Source: Deltaproteobacteria bacterium (GTDB lineage: Bacteria; Desulfobacterota; Desulfuromonadia; Geobacterales; Pseudopelobacteraceae). Taken from it: 64,000 nt of DNA. The notes beneath the pieces were generated by a model. The model saw only the letters and a list, made by a program, of their open reading frames with translations. It did not search any database and was not told the origin of the DNA. The first letter of the stretch is position 1. The number at the start of each line of letters is the position of its first letter. The position numbers and the translations under genes are program-made. Of the stretch, positions 9,389-19,412 are shown in pieces. The stretch spans positions 1 to 64,000 of the forward strand of contig JACPFJ010000006.1 in the NCBI GenBank assembly GCA_016182975.1, written 5' to 3'.

Positions 9389-10741
9389 TCACAGCCCGTA
9401 CTTCTCCAGCATGCGTTTGAAACGACGGTATTCGACATCGAGCAGGCGGGCGGCCTGTGTCTTGTTTCCGTCAGCGGCATCCAGCGCCTGCCTGACGGCC
9501 TGCTGCTCCAACTCGTCGAGGGTCTGGAGCCGGGGGGAACAGGTTTGAACCTCCCGGTCAGACACGAAGAGGATGCGGGAAAGGGCTTCAGCGGTAAGCG
9601 TTTCTCCGGCAAACAGGGCGGCGCGCTTCATGGCGCTCTTCAGTTCGCGGACATTGCCGGGCCAGGGGTGCCTTGCGAGCATCGTCTCCACATCACGCTG
9701 GATGCGAGGCGGAACCCTGTTCAACTCCAGAGCGGCCTCAAGCAAAAACGTCCGGGCCAGGACGGGGATGTCCCCGATTCTCTCCCGCAGCGGCGGAACA
9801 GTAAGCACCAGATCGCCGAGACGATAGCATAGGTCCTCCCGAAAGCGCCCCTCGCGGGTATCCTTGAACAGATCGCGGTTGCTGGCGGCAATGATACGCG
9901 TATCCACCTCCGAGGCCACCGTGCTCCCCACGGGATAAAAGCGTTTCTCCTCGACCGCGCGCAGAAGCTTGGCCTGGATGGCCGGGGGAGCGCAGTCCAC
10001 GTCGTCGAGGAATAGCGTGCCGCCGTGGGCGGCCTCGAATAGCCCTTTCCTCGAACGGACCGCGCCGGTAAACGCCCCCCTGGCATGCCCGAAGAGCTCG
10101 CTCTCGACCAGTGATTCCGGGATGGAGCCGAGGGCAACGGGTACGAAGGGGGCATCCTTGCGGGCGCTCATGCCGTGGATCAGCGCGGCGAGGTGCGACT
10201 TGCCCACCCCGGTCTCGCCTTGGAGGATGATCGAGAAGCCGGTTGCGGCTATCTTTTGCACCTGCCGGATCACCTCCCGCATTGCCGGGCTTTCGCCCAG
10301 TATAAATCCGAGCGAGGCCTTTTCGCGCTGCCGCGCACGTTCCAGCTCGATCCTCTGCAGAATCGGGGTCGCGGCATGTGTAATGGTCTCCATCAGTTGC
10401 CGGCTGTCGAGCGGTTTGCGTACATACGCGCAGACGCCCAGTTCGATGGCCTTGAGCAGATAGGCCGTCTCCGTGAAAGCGGTACAGATGATGACAGGGA
10501 CATCCGGCGCGGTCTCCCTGATCCGCTGCGTCATCTCCAGCCCATCCATCACCGGCATGTTTATGTCGCTGACAACGATGTCGGCCCGCTCGCGAAGGAA
10601 GGTATCCAGCCCCTCGCGCCCGTTGCAGGCGGTGAGCACCTTGTCGAAGTGCATCTCCAGCACGATGCCGACGCGTTCACGCAGATAAGGTTCGTCTTCA
10701 ACATAAAGGACTTTCAAGGGCAAGGTGTCGTTCGATTCCAT
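9389..10741 (-). CDS. Sigma-54-dependent response regulator (NtrC family)
   Basis: This 450-residue transcriptional activator carries an N-terminal receiver domain (residues 1-120) with the phospho-acceptor Asp in VVSDINMPVMDG. An AAA+ domain at about 140-380 has a Walker A motif (GETGVGKS), the sigma-54-contacting GAFTGA loop and a Walker B-like LFLDDVD. The C-terminal Fis-type helix-turn-helix includes NKTQAARLLDVEYRRFKRML. The start ATG follows GGAGACGAG. It lies directly downstream of the 7TM kinase gene on the same strand, so the two are probably a kinase-regulator pair. Once phosphorylated it should drive open-complex formation at -24/-12 promoters. Its targets are not evident here. Confidence 0.93.
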   Translation of the reverse strand: MESNDTLPLKVLYVEDEPYLRERVGIVLEMHFDKVLTACNGREGLDTFLRERADIVVSDINMPVMDGLEMTQRIRETAPDVPVIICTAFTETAYLLKAIELGVCAYVRKPLDSRQLMETITHAATPILQRIELERARQREKASLGFILGESPAMREVIRQVQKIAATGFSIILQGETGVGKSHLAALIHGMSARKDAPFVPVALGSIPESLVESELFGHARGAFTGAVRSRKGLFEAAHGGTLFLDDVDCAPPAIQAKLLRAVEEKRFYPVGSTVASEVDTRIIAASNRDLFKDTREGRFREDLCYRLGDLVLTVPPLRERIGDIPVLARTFLLEAALELNRVPPRIQRDVETMLARHPWPGNVRELKSAMKRAALFAGETLTAEALSRILFVSDREVQTCSPRLQTLDELEQQAVRQALDAADGNKTQAARLLDVEYRRFKRMLEKYGL

Positions 10742-10770
10742 CTCGTCTCCATCCGGATAATGTTACCATC

Positions 10771-10821
10771 GTAGAGACGCGCCGTTGGCGCGTCTGAGAC
10801 GTCCCAGCGGGACGTCTCTAC
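10771..10821. repeat. REP-like double hairpin
   Basis: Two adjacent dyads, AGACGCGCC-GTT-GGCGCGTCT and GAGACGTCCC-AGC-GGGACGTCTC, lie inside outer arms GTAGAGACG/CGTCTCTAC. Alternative pairings therefore exist. It sits in the 92-bp gap between the kinase and regulator genes, where an extragenic palindrome could lower downstream expression. Confidence 0.75.
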
Positions 10822-10833
10822 AGGTACATGTCG

Positions 10834-13146
10834 CTATTCCGCATTCAACTCTATCATGAACACGGTCCCGTCGGGACCGCTCCGGAAATTCAGACTCCCT
10901 CCCATGCTCTCCTCGATGATCAGCCTCGACATGTAGAGCCCGATGCCGGTCCCCTCCCCATCGGACTTGGTAGTGAAATACGGTTCGAACACCTTGTCGG
11001 CGATCTCCGGGGATATGCCGCTGCCCGTATCCCGCACCTCGATTGCTATTTTCCCCCCGTCATTGGAGACGGAGAGGTTGATCGTGTCATCCGTGCCGGC
11101 AATCATGCCGGCCCGCGAAGGCATCAGGCGGCGTTTAAGGATCGCATCGCGGGCATTGCTGACCAGGTTGAGGACTGCCTGCTTGAACTCATTGGAATAC
11201 CCGCTGACCTCCACCTGTTCCGCGGAATCATCGTCCACCCGCAGGCGAATGCCCGAGTTGGCGAATTGTGCCTCCACCAGCCGGACGACCTCATGGAGCT
11301 TCCCGCTGACGATGAAACGCTCGATCTCCTTCGTCGGCCTGAAGAAATTCCTGAACCCCTCGATGGTATCCGACATGTACTGGAGCTGTCTTTGCGCATC
11401 GGCCTCGGCCCGCTCCATGAAGGCGCCGTCCAGGCGCTGCCGTTCCCATGCCATTCTGATGCTCTGGATCGTTACGCCGAGCGTGGCGAGAGGTTGACGC
11501 CACTGATGGGCGATGGCGCCGATCATCTCCCCCATGGCGGCCAGGCGGGCATTGCGCGCCAGCAGACGCTCGTGCGCGAGGCGTTTCTCGGTCTCCTCCT
11601 CCACCTGCTGGGTGAGGGTGAGGTTGAGCTCCTTGAGCTTGGTCTGGGTCGCCTGCAGCCGGTCAAGGGCATCTTCAAGCTTCTGTTTCTCGGCCACCAG
11701 TTTCTCTTCAACCAGCTTGCGTTCCGAAATATCCCGGATGGCGCCGATATAGCCGACAATGGCGCCACCGGCGTCGCGCAGCGGGTTGGAGTTTATCTCC
11801 GTCCAGATGAACCCTCCACTTTTCCGCCTCATCTGTATCTCGCAACGCAGCGATCCGGTGCGAATCCCCCGTGATTCCTGTTCGAGCCGCTCCCTGTTGA
11901 GCCTGCGCACCATCTCCGCCCCCTCGGCGTTGAGCATGTCGAAGACGGAACGCCCGACGACCTCTTTCCGCGTAAAGCCCCGCATGGCCTGATCCGCATT
12001 GCTGATATAGGTAAAGTGGAAATCCCGGTCTATCTGCCAGATGCTGTCGGCCGAATTCTCGGCCAGGGTGCGGAACCTCAACTCACTGTACCTGAGCTCT
12101 TCCTGTGCCTGGCGAAGTGTGGTGATGTCACGCAGCGCAATGATCCAGCCATGAAGGTTGCCGCCCGACTCGATGCGCGTCCTGATGACATGCCACGAGC
12201 GATTCGACACCCCTTCGTCCAGCATGCATCCTTTACAGGGCATGCATCCTTGACAGGCATCCGCGGCGCCGGTCAGCAAATCCTTAAGTTGGGGATATGG
12301 CGCCAGGAGCGTCGAAACCGGAATGCCGATGGAGTCCTTGGGGAGCAGGAAGAGCTCGCGCGCCGCCAGGTTGGCGGTTGCGAGGCGTCCCTCCCTGTCC
12401 AGAACGAGAACCGGCTCGCTCATCATCTCAAAGAGGGTGTCGCGCGCCACCGGCACAAGATCGAGAAGGCGGTGGCGGAAGATGGCCGCGCTGTAGCAGA
12501 TGCCGGAAATGAACAGTGTCGAGGTTGTCATGCTGAACCCCTTGACCGGCGCGATTTGCAGAAGATCAACCAGCACGGGAATGATCGTCGCCGCGATCAT
12601 CAGGGCGAAGCGCGGCCATTCGCTGCGCGGCGAGCAACGGAAACCGCCGGCGAACAGCACGATGGCAAGGCAATTGACCAGATAGGTGTACAGCAGATGC
12701 ACGAGGAAATACGGGCCGTTCTTGAACCCCAGCAGCAGGAGAGGGCCACTCCGCAGAAGGTGGAGATCGTAGCGCACAAGGGTGTGAAGTCCATTTGTCC
12801 AGCTCAGCAGCAGCATACCGAACGGAATAAGACTCGCCAGCGCGAGTCTGCGCCGCGTCAGCCATTCGCCCCGGCCGACCGACTCCATGGCCAGCGCCAG
12901 GACGGAAGGGATAATGATGCAGACGAACGTGGTTCCCAACTTGAAGCAGAGAATCTTGATGGTCAATGATGTTGCGGCGGTGTTGAGGGCGTAGGCGAGA
13001 GACCAGCCCGACATGCCGACCATGAGCCAGAAAAGCGGCAGGGCGGCGGGCACATGCCTGCGCCGCCGGGCAAAGGCCGCCAGACAGGCATTGACCACGG
13101 CAGAGAAGAGCGGCAGGATTATGTAGGGGGTGAAATAGAAGGGCAT
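10834..13146 (-). CDS. Membrane sensor histidine kinase with 7TM input and PAS domains
   Basis: This 770-residue kinase starts with about 225 residues containing seven predicted hydrophobic segments, the layout of 7TM-type kinase input domains. Two PAS regions follow (about 235-350 and 352-480), then a coiled coil. The HisKA site is AIAHQWRQPLATLG near residue 543. The ATPase domain has an N box (NLVSNARDA) and G boxes (DTGSGI, GEGTGIGLYMS). The first PAS region contains an unusual four-cysteine CxxCxxCxxC insertion near residues 297-306. It probably phosphorylates the sigma-54 regulator encoded immediately downstream. The input signal is unknown. Confidence 0.9.
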   Translation of the reverse strand: MPFYFTPYIILPLFSAVVNACLAAFARRRRHVPAALPLFWLMVGMSGWSLAYALNTAATSLTIKILCFKLGTTFVCIIIPSVLALAMESVGRGEWLTRRRLALASLIPFGMLLLSWTNGLHTLVRYDLHLLRSGPLLLLGFKNGPYFLVHLLYTYLVNCLAIVLFAGGFRCSPRSEWPRFALMIAATIIPVLVDLLQIAPVKGFSMTTSTLFISGICYSAAIFRHRLLDLVPVARDTLFEMMSEPVLVLDREGRLATANLAARELFLLPKDSIGIPVSTLLAPYPQLKDLLTGAADACQGCMPCKGCMLDEGVSNRSWHVIRTRIESGGNLHGWIIALRDITTLRQAQEELRYSELRFRTLAENSADSIWQIDRDFHFTYISNADQAMRGFTRKEVVGRSVFDMLNAEGAEMVRRLNRERLEQESRGIRTGSLRCEIQMRRKSGGFIWTEINSNPLRDAGGAIVGYIGAIRDISERKLVEEKLVAEKQKLEDALDRLQATQTKLKELNLTLTQQVEEETEKRLAHERLLARNARLAAMGEMIGAIAHQWRQPLATLGVTIQSIRMAWERQRLDGAFMERAEADAQRQLQYMSDTIEGFRNFFRPTKEIERFIVSGKLHEVVRLVEAQFANSGIRLRVDDDSAEQVEVSGYSNEFKQAVLNLVSNARDAILKRRLMPSRAGMIAGTDDTINLSVSNDGGKIAIEVRDTGSGISPEIADKVFEPYFTTKSDGEGTGIGLYMSRLIIEESMGGSLNFRSGPDGTVFMIELNAE

Positions 13147-13310
13147 GGTTCGGCATTATTCAGCCGAATCTTTCGCGAGGTCAACAACAATCGCATCAAA
13201 ACGAACACGTTTCACATACAGTGCCGGAAAGTGAAGAAGGATTGGCCCGCGCCATCGGAGAGAGCCGCCGTCGCCATACCCGCCGGCCCATCCGGGTAAA
13301 AGGGAGGCTG

Positions 13311-15392
13311 TTACCAGGTTTCGGGTGCATGGTTGTGTGTCCGGCCCGTGATGTTGTTATGACACGTGCCGTTGCACGACACCACCCCGCCCACCCTCGT
13401 GAAGGTCATGCCCGTCAGGGTCGCATCGGCTCCACCGGAGAAGGCCAGGGACACCTCGTTGAAGCCCTTGGCGACGCGATTGCTGTTTCCATGGGTTGCA
13501 GCACCCGTTCCACCCCCACTATGACATATGGCGCAGCCCACCACATGGGAGTCGGGATTGGAGTGGCTTCGCGCCGCATTGGGGAATGCCGTCCCATTCG
13601 GCCGGCCGGCGTTTGAATTGACATCATCGGCCGCGGCGCCGTGGCAATCGGAGCATTGCGGATCGCGCCCCGGGTTGGCGGCGAGGTGGCAGGAACGGCA
13701 GTTGGGAGGCGTTCCGGCCGGCACCGGATAGGGGTCGCCCGGCGCACTGACGGCATGGCACGCCGTACATCCCGTGGAAGATCCTTTATGCGCCGAGCCG
13801 GGGTTGGGAAAGGCGTGCACCCCTGGTGAGAGGTCAATGACGCCGTTGACGTGCCTGCCCGGATCGCCGAAGCCGTCGTTGGAGGCGCTCACATGGCCAT
13901 GGCACCCGTTGCAGGGTGTGTTGCCGGTGAAGCCGCCATGGACGGCGTTGGCTGGCGGGAAGCCGTGGCAGCGGCCGCAGCGCGTCCCCGCCGGGTATGG
14001 CGAATTCCAGGTCGGTGACAGGATGACCGCTGCCGGGGGAGGCGAATTGCTGGCCAGTGTCGTTCCATGGCAATAGGTGTTGTCGCAGCGCAGGGTTGCA
14101 AGGGTGAAGGAGGGCGCAGCCCCGCCGGCCCTGCTCAGGAGGCCGCCGAATGCCACCGGGCCGCCCTGGACGCCGGCAGTCCCGGCCCTGGCGCGGTTGA
14201 AGTGGTCGAGGGTGCCCGTGCCGAGCCCCTGGTGGCATTCGCCGCACAGTGCGCCCGCGGCCACGTTCAAGGCGGCGTGGCTGGTGTGTGTATTGCCGTT
14301 GTTCGGGTAGAGCGTGCCGTTGGGCGGTTGGCCGTGACAGGAGCGGCACTGGTTGATGGTCGTGGGCAGCGCGCTCACATGGCATTTCCGGCAGCGCGAT
14401 GCCCCCGGCACGCCGTTGACGCCGTCAAGGTCGGCTCCATGGCACAGCTTGCAGGCATCGAAGTTGGTTGCCGTACCGTGCCGGAACCAGGGGGTGCCGA
14501 GCGGGTCGGGGCTGGAGATGCCGAAGACGGCGGGGATCTGCATGACCGGCGGATGTGCCGTGAGGGCCTTGTGGCAGGTCTCGCAACCGGCCGACAGCCG
14601 GCCGATGGCAACATTGAAGCGTGGGTTGCTCCCTGGGCCGCCGCTGGGGTTGTCGGCGTGGCAGCGCTGGCAGAAGATCAGGTTGGCCTTGGCCGCGGCG
14701 CCGTGCTGAGCGGGATTGATCCATCCACTGGGATGCAGGCTGCCGTGGCAGAGGGTGTTGTTGAAGCATCCGGGCGCAGTCCCGCTCGGCTGCGGCGGCG
14801 GTGGCGGGAGATTTGTCAGAAACCTGCCGCCGGCATGGCACTGGGCACAGGCCGGGGCATTACCGGGGTCGGTGGTGGTGTGCGCGTGGACGGTACTGGC
14901 GGCCCAGTTGGCGGCATGCGGAGCGCCGATGCCATGGCAGCCGAAGGCAGGGTCGGACAGGGACGCCGACGAGGAGCACGACACCCCGGAGAGGAGGCCG
15001 CCCGCGTATCGGCTGCCGTGGCACCCCTGACAGCGGCTCAGGCCGAGGGATACGCCGAAGCCCTTGGCGTCGGCGCCGTGACTGCCGGGGTTGCGGTAGC
15101 CCGTGGGGTGAACGTGGCAGGAGCGGTCGCCGAAGCCCTGGCCGAAACAGCTCACCTTGGCGATGCCACCCCTGAGATCGCCGCCGTGACACTGGCTGCA
15201 GATGCTGCCCCTGGCCACCTCGGGGTTGTCGATCGCCCCGGGGAGGCTCCTGAATGCCTCGCGGTGGTCCACGATCCAGTTGGCGGGATGCCTGCCGAAT
15301 ACGTCCACTATGGTGGCGTTGTCGTTGGCCTTGCTGCATCCCCACACGGCGATGATGATCCACAGCATGACGCCGTGTCGTTGTATCCCCAT
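13311..15392 (-). CDS. Multihaem c-type cytochrome lipoprotein (about 15 haems)
   Basis: The protein has 693 residues. The short N-terminal hydrophobic segment ends in a lipobox-like AVWGCS, so it is probably an outer-membrane-anchored lipoprotein. I count 15 canonical CxxCH motifs (CSQCH, CQGCH, CAQCH, CQRCH, CETCH, CKLCH, CRKCH, CRSCH twice, CGECH, CGRCH, CNGCH, CTACH, CSDCH, CAICH). There are also spaced Cys-CH pairs: CX9CH, CX12CH, CX5CH, CX4CH and CX3CH. This mixture is typical of Geobacter CX4CH/CxxCH cytochromes that carry electrons across or outside the outer membrane. The N-terminal GRHPANW segment matches GRHPAGW of the cytochrome at 58673, so the two are paralogues. It lies 16 bp downstream of a kinase gene. 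Confidence 0.9.
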   Translation of the reverse strand: MGIQRHGVMLWIIIAVWGCSKANDNATIVDVFGRHPANWIVDHREAFRSLPGAIDNPEVARGSICSQCHGGDLRGGIAKVSCFGQGFGDRSCHVHPTGYRNPGSHGADAKGFGVSLGLSRCQGCHGSRYAGGLLSGVSCSSSASLSDPAFGCHGIGAPHAANWAASTVHAHTTTDPGNAPACAQCHAGGRFLTNLPPPPPQPSGTAPGCFNNTLCHGSLHPSGWINPAQHGAAAKANLIFCQRCHADNPSGGPGSNPRFNVAIGRLSAGCETCHKALTAHPPVMQIPAVFGISSPDPLGTPWFRHGTATNFDACKLCHGADLDGVNGVPGASRCRKCHVSALPTTINQCRSCHGQPPNGTLYPNNGNTHTSHAALNVAAGALCGECHQGLGTGTLDHFNRARAGTAGVQGGPVAFGGLLSRAGGAAPSFTLATLRCDNTYCHGTTLASNSPPPAAVILSPTWNSPYPAGTRCGRCHGFPPANAVHGGFTGNTPCNGCHGHVSASNDGFGDPGRHVNGVIDLSPGVHAFPNPGSAHKGSSTGCTACHAVSAPGDPYPVPAGTPPNCRSCHLAANPGRDPQCSDCHGAAADDVNSNAGRPNGTAFPNAARSHSNPDSHVVGCAICHSGGGTGAATHGNSNRVAKGFNEVSLAFSGGADATLTGMTFTRVGGVVSCNGTCHNNITGRTHNHAPETW

Positions 15393-15408
15393 ATCCAGCC
15401 CCTATCCT

Positions 15409-16698
15409 TCACGTGACAACCGGCAGTCTGACCGTGAAGGTCGTTCCCTTGCCCACCGTGCTCTGAACTTTTATATCGCCGTTGTGCTTCTTGACGATGT
15501 CATAGGAGATGGAGAGTCCCAGGCCGGTCCCCTTGCCCACCTCCTTGGTGGTGAAAAATGGTTCGAAGATCCTGCGCTGGGTCTCCTCCGGGATGCCGCA
15601 GCCGGTATCCGCGACGGAAACATGGATGAAGCCGGCATCGCTCCAACTCCTGAGCGTTATCTCCCCCTGGCTGTCAAGGGCATGCGAGGCGTTGACAAGG
15701 AGGTTGAGGAACACCTGGGTAAGCTGCTGGGGGTAGCACTTGATCGGCGGCAGGTCGCCCAGTTCTTTCCTGAGGATGGACTTGTACTTGATCTCGTTCC
15801 AGACGATGTTGATGGTGCTTTCCAGGCACTCGTTGATATCCGCGCGCTTGAACTCCGCCTCGTCCAGGCGGGAGAACGTCTTGAGATCCTGGACGATCTT
15901 GCGCACCCGGTCGGTTCCTTCGAGGGATTCGCGAATGAGATTCCTGGCGTCTTCCATGACGTAGTCGAGCTTGAGACCCCCTTTTTTCTCCTCCAGTTCC
16001 CGGAGAATTTCAGGCCGAGCTATTGAGCGGAGCTTTTCTTCCTGGCAGGCGATATATTCAAACATCTTTGTCACATATTTGTCGAGAGTGCTGAGGTTGC
16101 TCGACACAAAACCGATGGGATTGTTGATCTCATGCGCAACCCCGGCCGCAAGCTGGCCGATAGAGGCCATCTTTTCCCGCTGCAGAAGCTGCACCTGGGT
16201 TGCCTTCAACTCGGCATTGGCGTGCTGCACCAGTTCCCGTTCGGCACGCAATTCTTCCTCCGCCCGTTTCCCCTCCGTGGTGTCCTGGAAGGTTTCAATG
16301 GCTGCAACCAGTTCACCCTGACTGTTGCGGACGGGAGCCGCGGTAAAACAGAGATAGCGATCCCTGCCGCCCAGATTCCGATACCACCCTTCCGCCTGCA
16401 AGCCTCCGGGAATCAGGGAAGACCTCGAACAAACCGAGTAAAGGGCGTCCATTTCAGCTTCCCGCCCGTCGATGACCAGATCCGCGAGGCCGGGACGTTC
16501 ACGATCATAGAAGGGCTTCCAGTGACCATCGGTGCCGAGTACTTCCGCTGCGGGTACGCCGGTCAGCTCTTCGCAGGCCCTGTTCCAGATGATGACCGTG
16601 TGCTGCGCATCGACAACAAAGATCGGTACCGCGGCGTTGTTGATGAACTCCCCGACGATCATTTCCGCTGTCAAACAAACCGTAAACTGTTTCATCAC
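15409..16698 (-). CDS. Cytoplasmic PAS sensor histidine kinase
   Basis: This 429-residue kinase has no membrane segment. An N-terminal PAS domain (residues 15-140) is followed by a short coiled coil, a HisKA site ([15 protein letters not shown] near residue 190) and an ATPase domain with [19 protein letters not shown] and [11 protein letters not shown]. The start follows GGGGGGTAGGGTG. It is 80 bp downstream of the hybrid kinase gene and 16 bp upstream of the multihaem cytochrome gene, all on one strand, so these may be co-transcribed. No dedicated regulator is adjacent. The receiver of the hybrid kinase is one possible partner. Confidence 0.9.
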   Translation of the reverse strand: MMKQFTVCLTAEMIVGEFINNAAVPIFVVDAQHTVIIWNRACEELTGVPAAEVLGTDGHWKPFYDRERPGLADLVIDGREAEMDALYSVCSRSSLIPGGLQAEGWYRNLGGRDRYLCFTAAPVRNSQGELVAAIETFQDTTEGKRAEEELRAERELVQHANAELKATQVQLLQREKMASIGQLAAGVAHEINNPIGFVSSNLSTLDKYVTKMFEYIACQEEKLRSIARPEILRELEEKKGGLKLDYVMEDARNLIRESLEGTDRVRKIVQDLKTFSRLDEAEFKRADINECLESTINIVWNEIKYKSILRKELGDLPPIKCYPQQLTQVFLNLLVNASHALDSQGEITLRSWSDAGFIHVSVADTGCGIPEETQRRIFEPFFTTKEVGKGTGLGLSISYDIVKKHNGDIKVQSTVGKGTTFTVRLPVVT

Positions 16699-16778
16699 CC
16701 TACCCCCCGCGGCGTTCGCACGCTGAAGGTCGCGCCCTTACCCGCTTCCCTGTTCACAAGGATATTCCGTTGTGCAGC

Positions 16779-18878
16779 CTATCCATCAAGGGCCTCTCTA
16801 ACTTTCCGGGCAAGATCGGACGGCACGAACGGCTTCAGCAGAATATCCGAACCACGCTCGCAGAGTCCCTTGCTCTGGAGAAGGTCCTGGCTGTAGCCGC
16901 TCATGAAAAGCGTCCTGGCATCGGGCCGCAACCTCTTTATCTCCTTGCTTGCCTCCCACCCGCTCTTCCTCGGCATCAGCATATCCAGGAGAGCCAGGGA
17001 GATCCTTTCGCTGTTGGCCCGGAACTCCTCGACGGCCTCAACGCCGTCTTTCGCCAGGATCACGTCATAACCGTAACTGCGGAGCCTGGACTCGACCAAC
17101 TTCCGTATTGCCGGATCATCCTCCGCAACAAGGATGGTTTCCGTACCCCCGGCGGGTACGGAAAAACGCTCGTCGGATTCGGCATGCGACTCACCACTGA
17201 AGAGTGGTATCAGAATCTTGAAGGTGCTTCCCATGCCCGGTTCGCTGTACACATTTATATGTCCTTTGTGTTGCTGAACGATCCCGTAAACAACCGAAAG
17301 GCCAAGACCGGTCCCCCTGCCCACCTCCTTGGTCGTAAAAAATGGGTCGAAAATCCTCTTTTGGGTCTCTCCATCCATTCCGGTACCGCTGTCCGATACG
17401 GTCAGAAGGGCATAAGGCCCTGGCTCGCCATAACCGTAGGCCTGGATGAATCCTTCGTCCAGTTCATGCAGTTGCGTCTCAATGGTCAGGACTCCGCCGT
17501 TGGGCATAGCATCCCGGGCGTTGGCCGCCAGGTTCATCAATATCTGCTCCAATTGGCCGCAGTCGGCGTATATCCTGAAACGATCCGGCGCACAGTTGGT
17601 TATGAGCTGAATGTCCTCGCCGATAATCCTCCTCAGGAATTTTTCCACATTCCGGACAATATCGTTCAAGTTGATCGCCTGTGGGGTCATAACCTCCTTG
17701 CGGCTGAAGACGAGCAAGCTGCGGGTCAGATTGGTCGCCCTTTCCGCCGCGGTGAGCACCTGATCGATACTCTCACGCTGGGGATCATTCTCGTTGAAAT
17801 TCTCCTGGACCTGGGTGCCATAACAGAGGATTACCGTAAGGATATTGTTGAAGTCATGGGCGATGCCACCGGCCATCTGGCCGATGGCCTCCATCTTCTG
17901 CGCATGCCGCAGCTGCTCTTCCAGGTGCTTGCGCTCGGTGATGTCTTCCTTTACCACCATATAGTTCGTGACGGCGCCACGTTTGCTCCGTATGGGAGAT
18001 ACGATCGCATGTTCCCAGAAAAGCTCTCCGTTCCTCTTTTTACCGAGGATTTCCCCTTCCCACGTGTTGCCGCGCGAGATGGCATGCCATATCTCGTCAT
18101 GGATCTCGGGCGGCGTGTAACCCGATTTCAGTATGCCCGCCGTGTTTCCGATCGCCTTTTTGGCCGAATAGCCGCTCATTTGAGTGAATTTCGGATTGGC
18201 GAATTGGATGATGCCCCTGGTGTCGGTTATGACGATAGAAACCGGGCTCTGTTCGACCGCATGGGAGAACTTGAGGAGCGACTCCTCGGCCTTCTGCCGC
18301 TCCTCTATCTCCTCTTCGAGCATGCGCGCCTGCTCTCGGAGCAGCATCTCCGCCAGCATGCGTTCGGAAATGTCGAGGATGATCCCGTCATAGCTGAGGA
18401 GCCCCCCCTGGGCATCACGATGCGGAACGAGGGTGTTTCGCACCCAGTGAATACCGCCGTCCTTGTGGTGGATGCGGTGCCTGACGGTCATTGGCGATGT
18501 CTCGCCAAGGATGCGCTCCGCGGCGTCCAGCACCGCCGGGCGGTCCTCGTCATGGATCATCCGGAACCACAGGCCGGGATCGGCGGCGTAATCCTCCGGC
18601 GTAAAACCGGTCACCGCCTCGCATCCCTGGCCATGGGAGGTCGCTACGGGCTCCCCTTCCCGTATGGTCACGGTATAGACATAGCTGGTCACGGATTCAA
18701 GCAGGCGCTTGTAACGCTCCTCGCTCTCCTTGATCTGTCGGCACATTTCCACGAGCTCCGAGGAATGCAGCTTACATCTGCCTTGATAGCGCTCAATCTC
18801 CTTGCGCTGGAGGTACAGATCGCGCAAGAGCTGCGCCTTGCTCCGCAGCAACAGCGGTGCTTTTCCTGGAGCGGGCAT
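16779..18878 (-). CDS. Hybrid PAS histidine kinase with C-terminal receiver
   Basis: I place the start at ATG 18878 because GAGGTG lies just upstream; an in-frame ATG at 18899 lacks a ribosome site. The roughly 699-residue protein begins with a coiled-coil stretch and two PAS domains (about residues 60-180 and 200-320). The HisKA region reads [14 protein letters not shown]. The ATPase domain has [20 protein letters not shown] and [16 protein letters not shown]-terminal receiver (about 575-695) has the acceptor Asp in [12 protein letters not shown]. No transmembrane segment is visible. The STAS gene ends 58 bp upstream on the same strand, which suggests a shared signalling operon. Confidence 0.9.
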   Translation of the reverse strand: MPAPGKAPLLLRSKAQLLRDLYLQRKEIERYQGRCKLHSSELVEMCRQIKESEERYKRLLESVTSYVYTVTIREGEPVATSHGQGCEAVTGFTPEDYAADPGLWFRMIHDEDRPAVLDAAERILGETSPMTVRHRIHHKDGGIHWVRNTLVPHRDAQGGLLSYDGIILDISERMLAEMLLREQARMLEEEIEERQKAEESLLKFSHAVEQSPVSIVITDTRGIIQFANPKFTQMSGYSAKKAIGNTAGILKSGYTPPEIHDEIWHAISRGNTWEGEILGKKRNGELFWEHAIVSPIRSKRGAVTNYMVVKEDITERKHLEEQLRHAQKMEAIGQMAGGIAHDFNNILTVILCYGTQVQENFNENDPQRESIDQVLTAAERATNLTRSLLVFSRKEVMTPQAINLNDIVRNVEKFLRRIIGEDIQLITNCAPDRFRIYADCGQLEQILMNLAANARDAMPNGGVLTIETQLHELDEGFIQAYGYGEPGPYALLTVSDSGTGMDGETQKRIFDPFFTTKEVGRGTGLGLSVVYGIVQQHKGHINVYSEPGMGSTFKILIPLFSGESHAESDERFSVPAGGTETILVAEDDPAIRKLVESRLRSYGYDVILAKDGVEAVEEFRANSERISLALLDMLMPRKSGWEASKEIKRLRPDARTLFMSGYSQDLLQSKGLCERGSDILLKPFVPSDLARKVREALDG

Positions 18879-18936
18879 CGTTACCACCTCTATCCTCATA
18901 AATATGACGTTCCCTCCGCCGGTTCAGGTGTCGGGG

Positions 18937-19323
18937 TTATACGGGATGATCCCACTGCCCAGGGCGTTCTTCCCGGCAATTTTGACCCCAGCGTCCATCG
19001 GCAAGGCGCCGTCCAGACAGTTGCTCGTTTTCAAAAACCTGCATGATACCCAGCCGTTCCTGGGCATCACGCATCCAGTCCGGCATGTTGACCAGTTTGG
19101 GGCGCACCCCACTCAGTTGAATGCAGTGAAGCCAGACATAGAGCAGTTGGAAACCGCTCAGATCGATTCCATCGATGCCGCTGCAGTCGATAACAACGGT
19201 GGCGCCAGGGCTGGCTCTAAGGAATTGCAATTCCGTCAGCAGGGCCGCCTGCTGCACGACCCCAACAATGGTCCAATCTCCGAGCAAATGTGTTGTTGCT
19301 GTATATGAATTGGTGACTTCCAT
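18937..19323 (-). CDS. STAS-domain protein (anti-anti-sigma-like)
   Basis: This 128-residue protein is essentially one STAS domain with the core strand VVIDCSGIDGIDLSGFQLL. The Ser in DLSG corresponds to the site phosphorylated in SpoIIAA-like antagonists. The last 25 residues (SGRRLADGRWGQNC...) look poorly conserved and may be a neutral extension. ATG follows GGGGGAT. In Geobacter-type genomes, single STAS proteins often accompany chemoreceptor or kinase clusters, and here it lies between MCP and kinase genes. Its partner is not evident. Confidence 0.8.
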   Translation of the reverse strand: MEVTNSYTATTHLLGDWTIVGVVQQAALLTELQFLRASPGATVVIDCSGIDGIDLSGFQLLYVWLHCIQLSGVRPKLVNMPDWMRDAQERLGIMQVFENEQLSGRRLADGRWGQNCREERPGQWDHPV

Positions 19324-19412
19324 GGTCTATCCCCCTTCAGGGAGTGCGGCGGGCAAGGCGACGGCTGAAATGTTCTTGTTTTGACCGATCTGCCCTATAG
19401 ATAGGCTTCCTC

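Noticed and set aside
16770-19046. 758-codon + strand frame
   Set aside because: It is antisense to the hybrid kinase, whose domains and motifs are complete. GC-rich third positions keep the opposite strand open.
18937-19323. Sulfate transporter fragment for the STAS protein
   Set aside because: No permease sequence adjoins it and it has its own start and ribosome site, so it is a stand-alone STAS protein.
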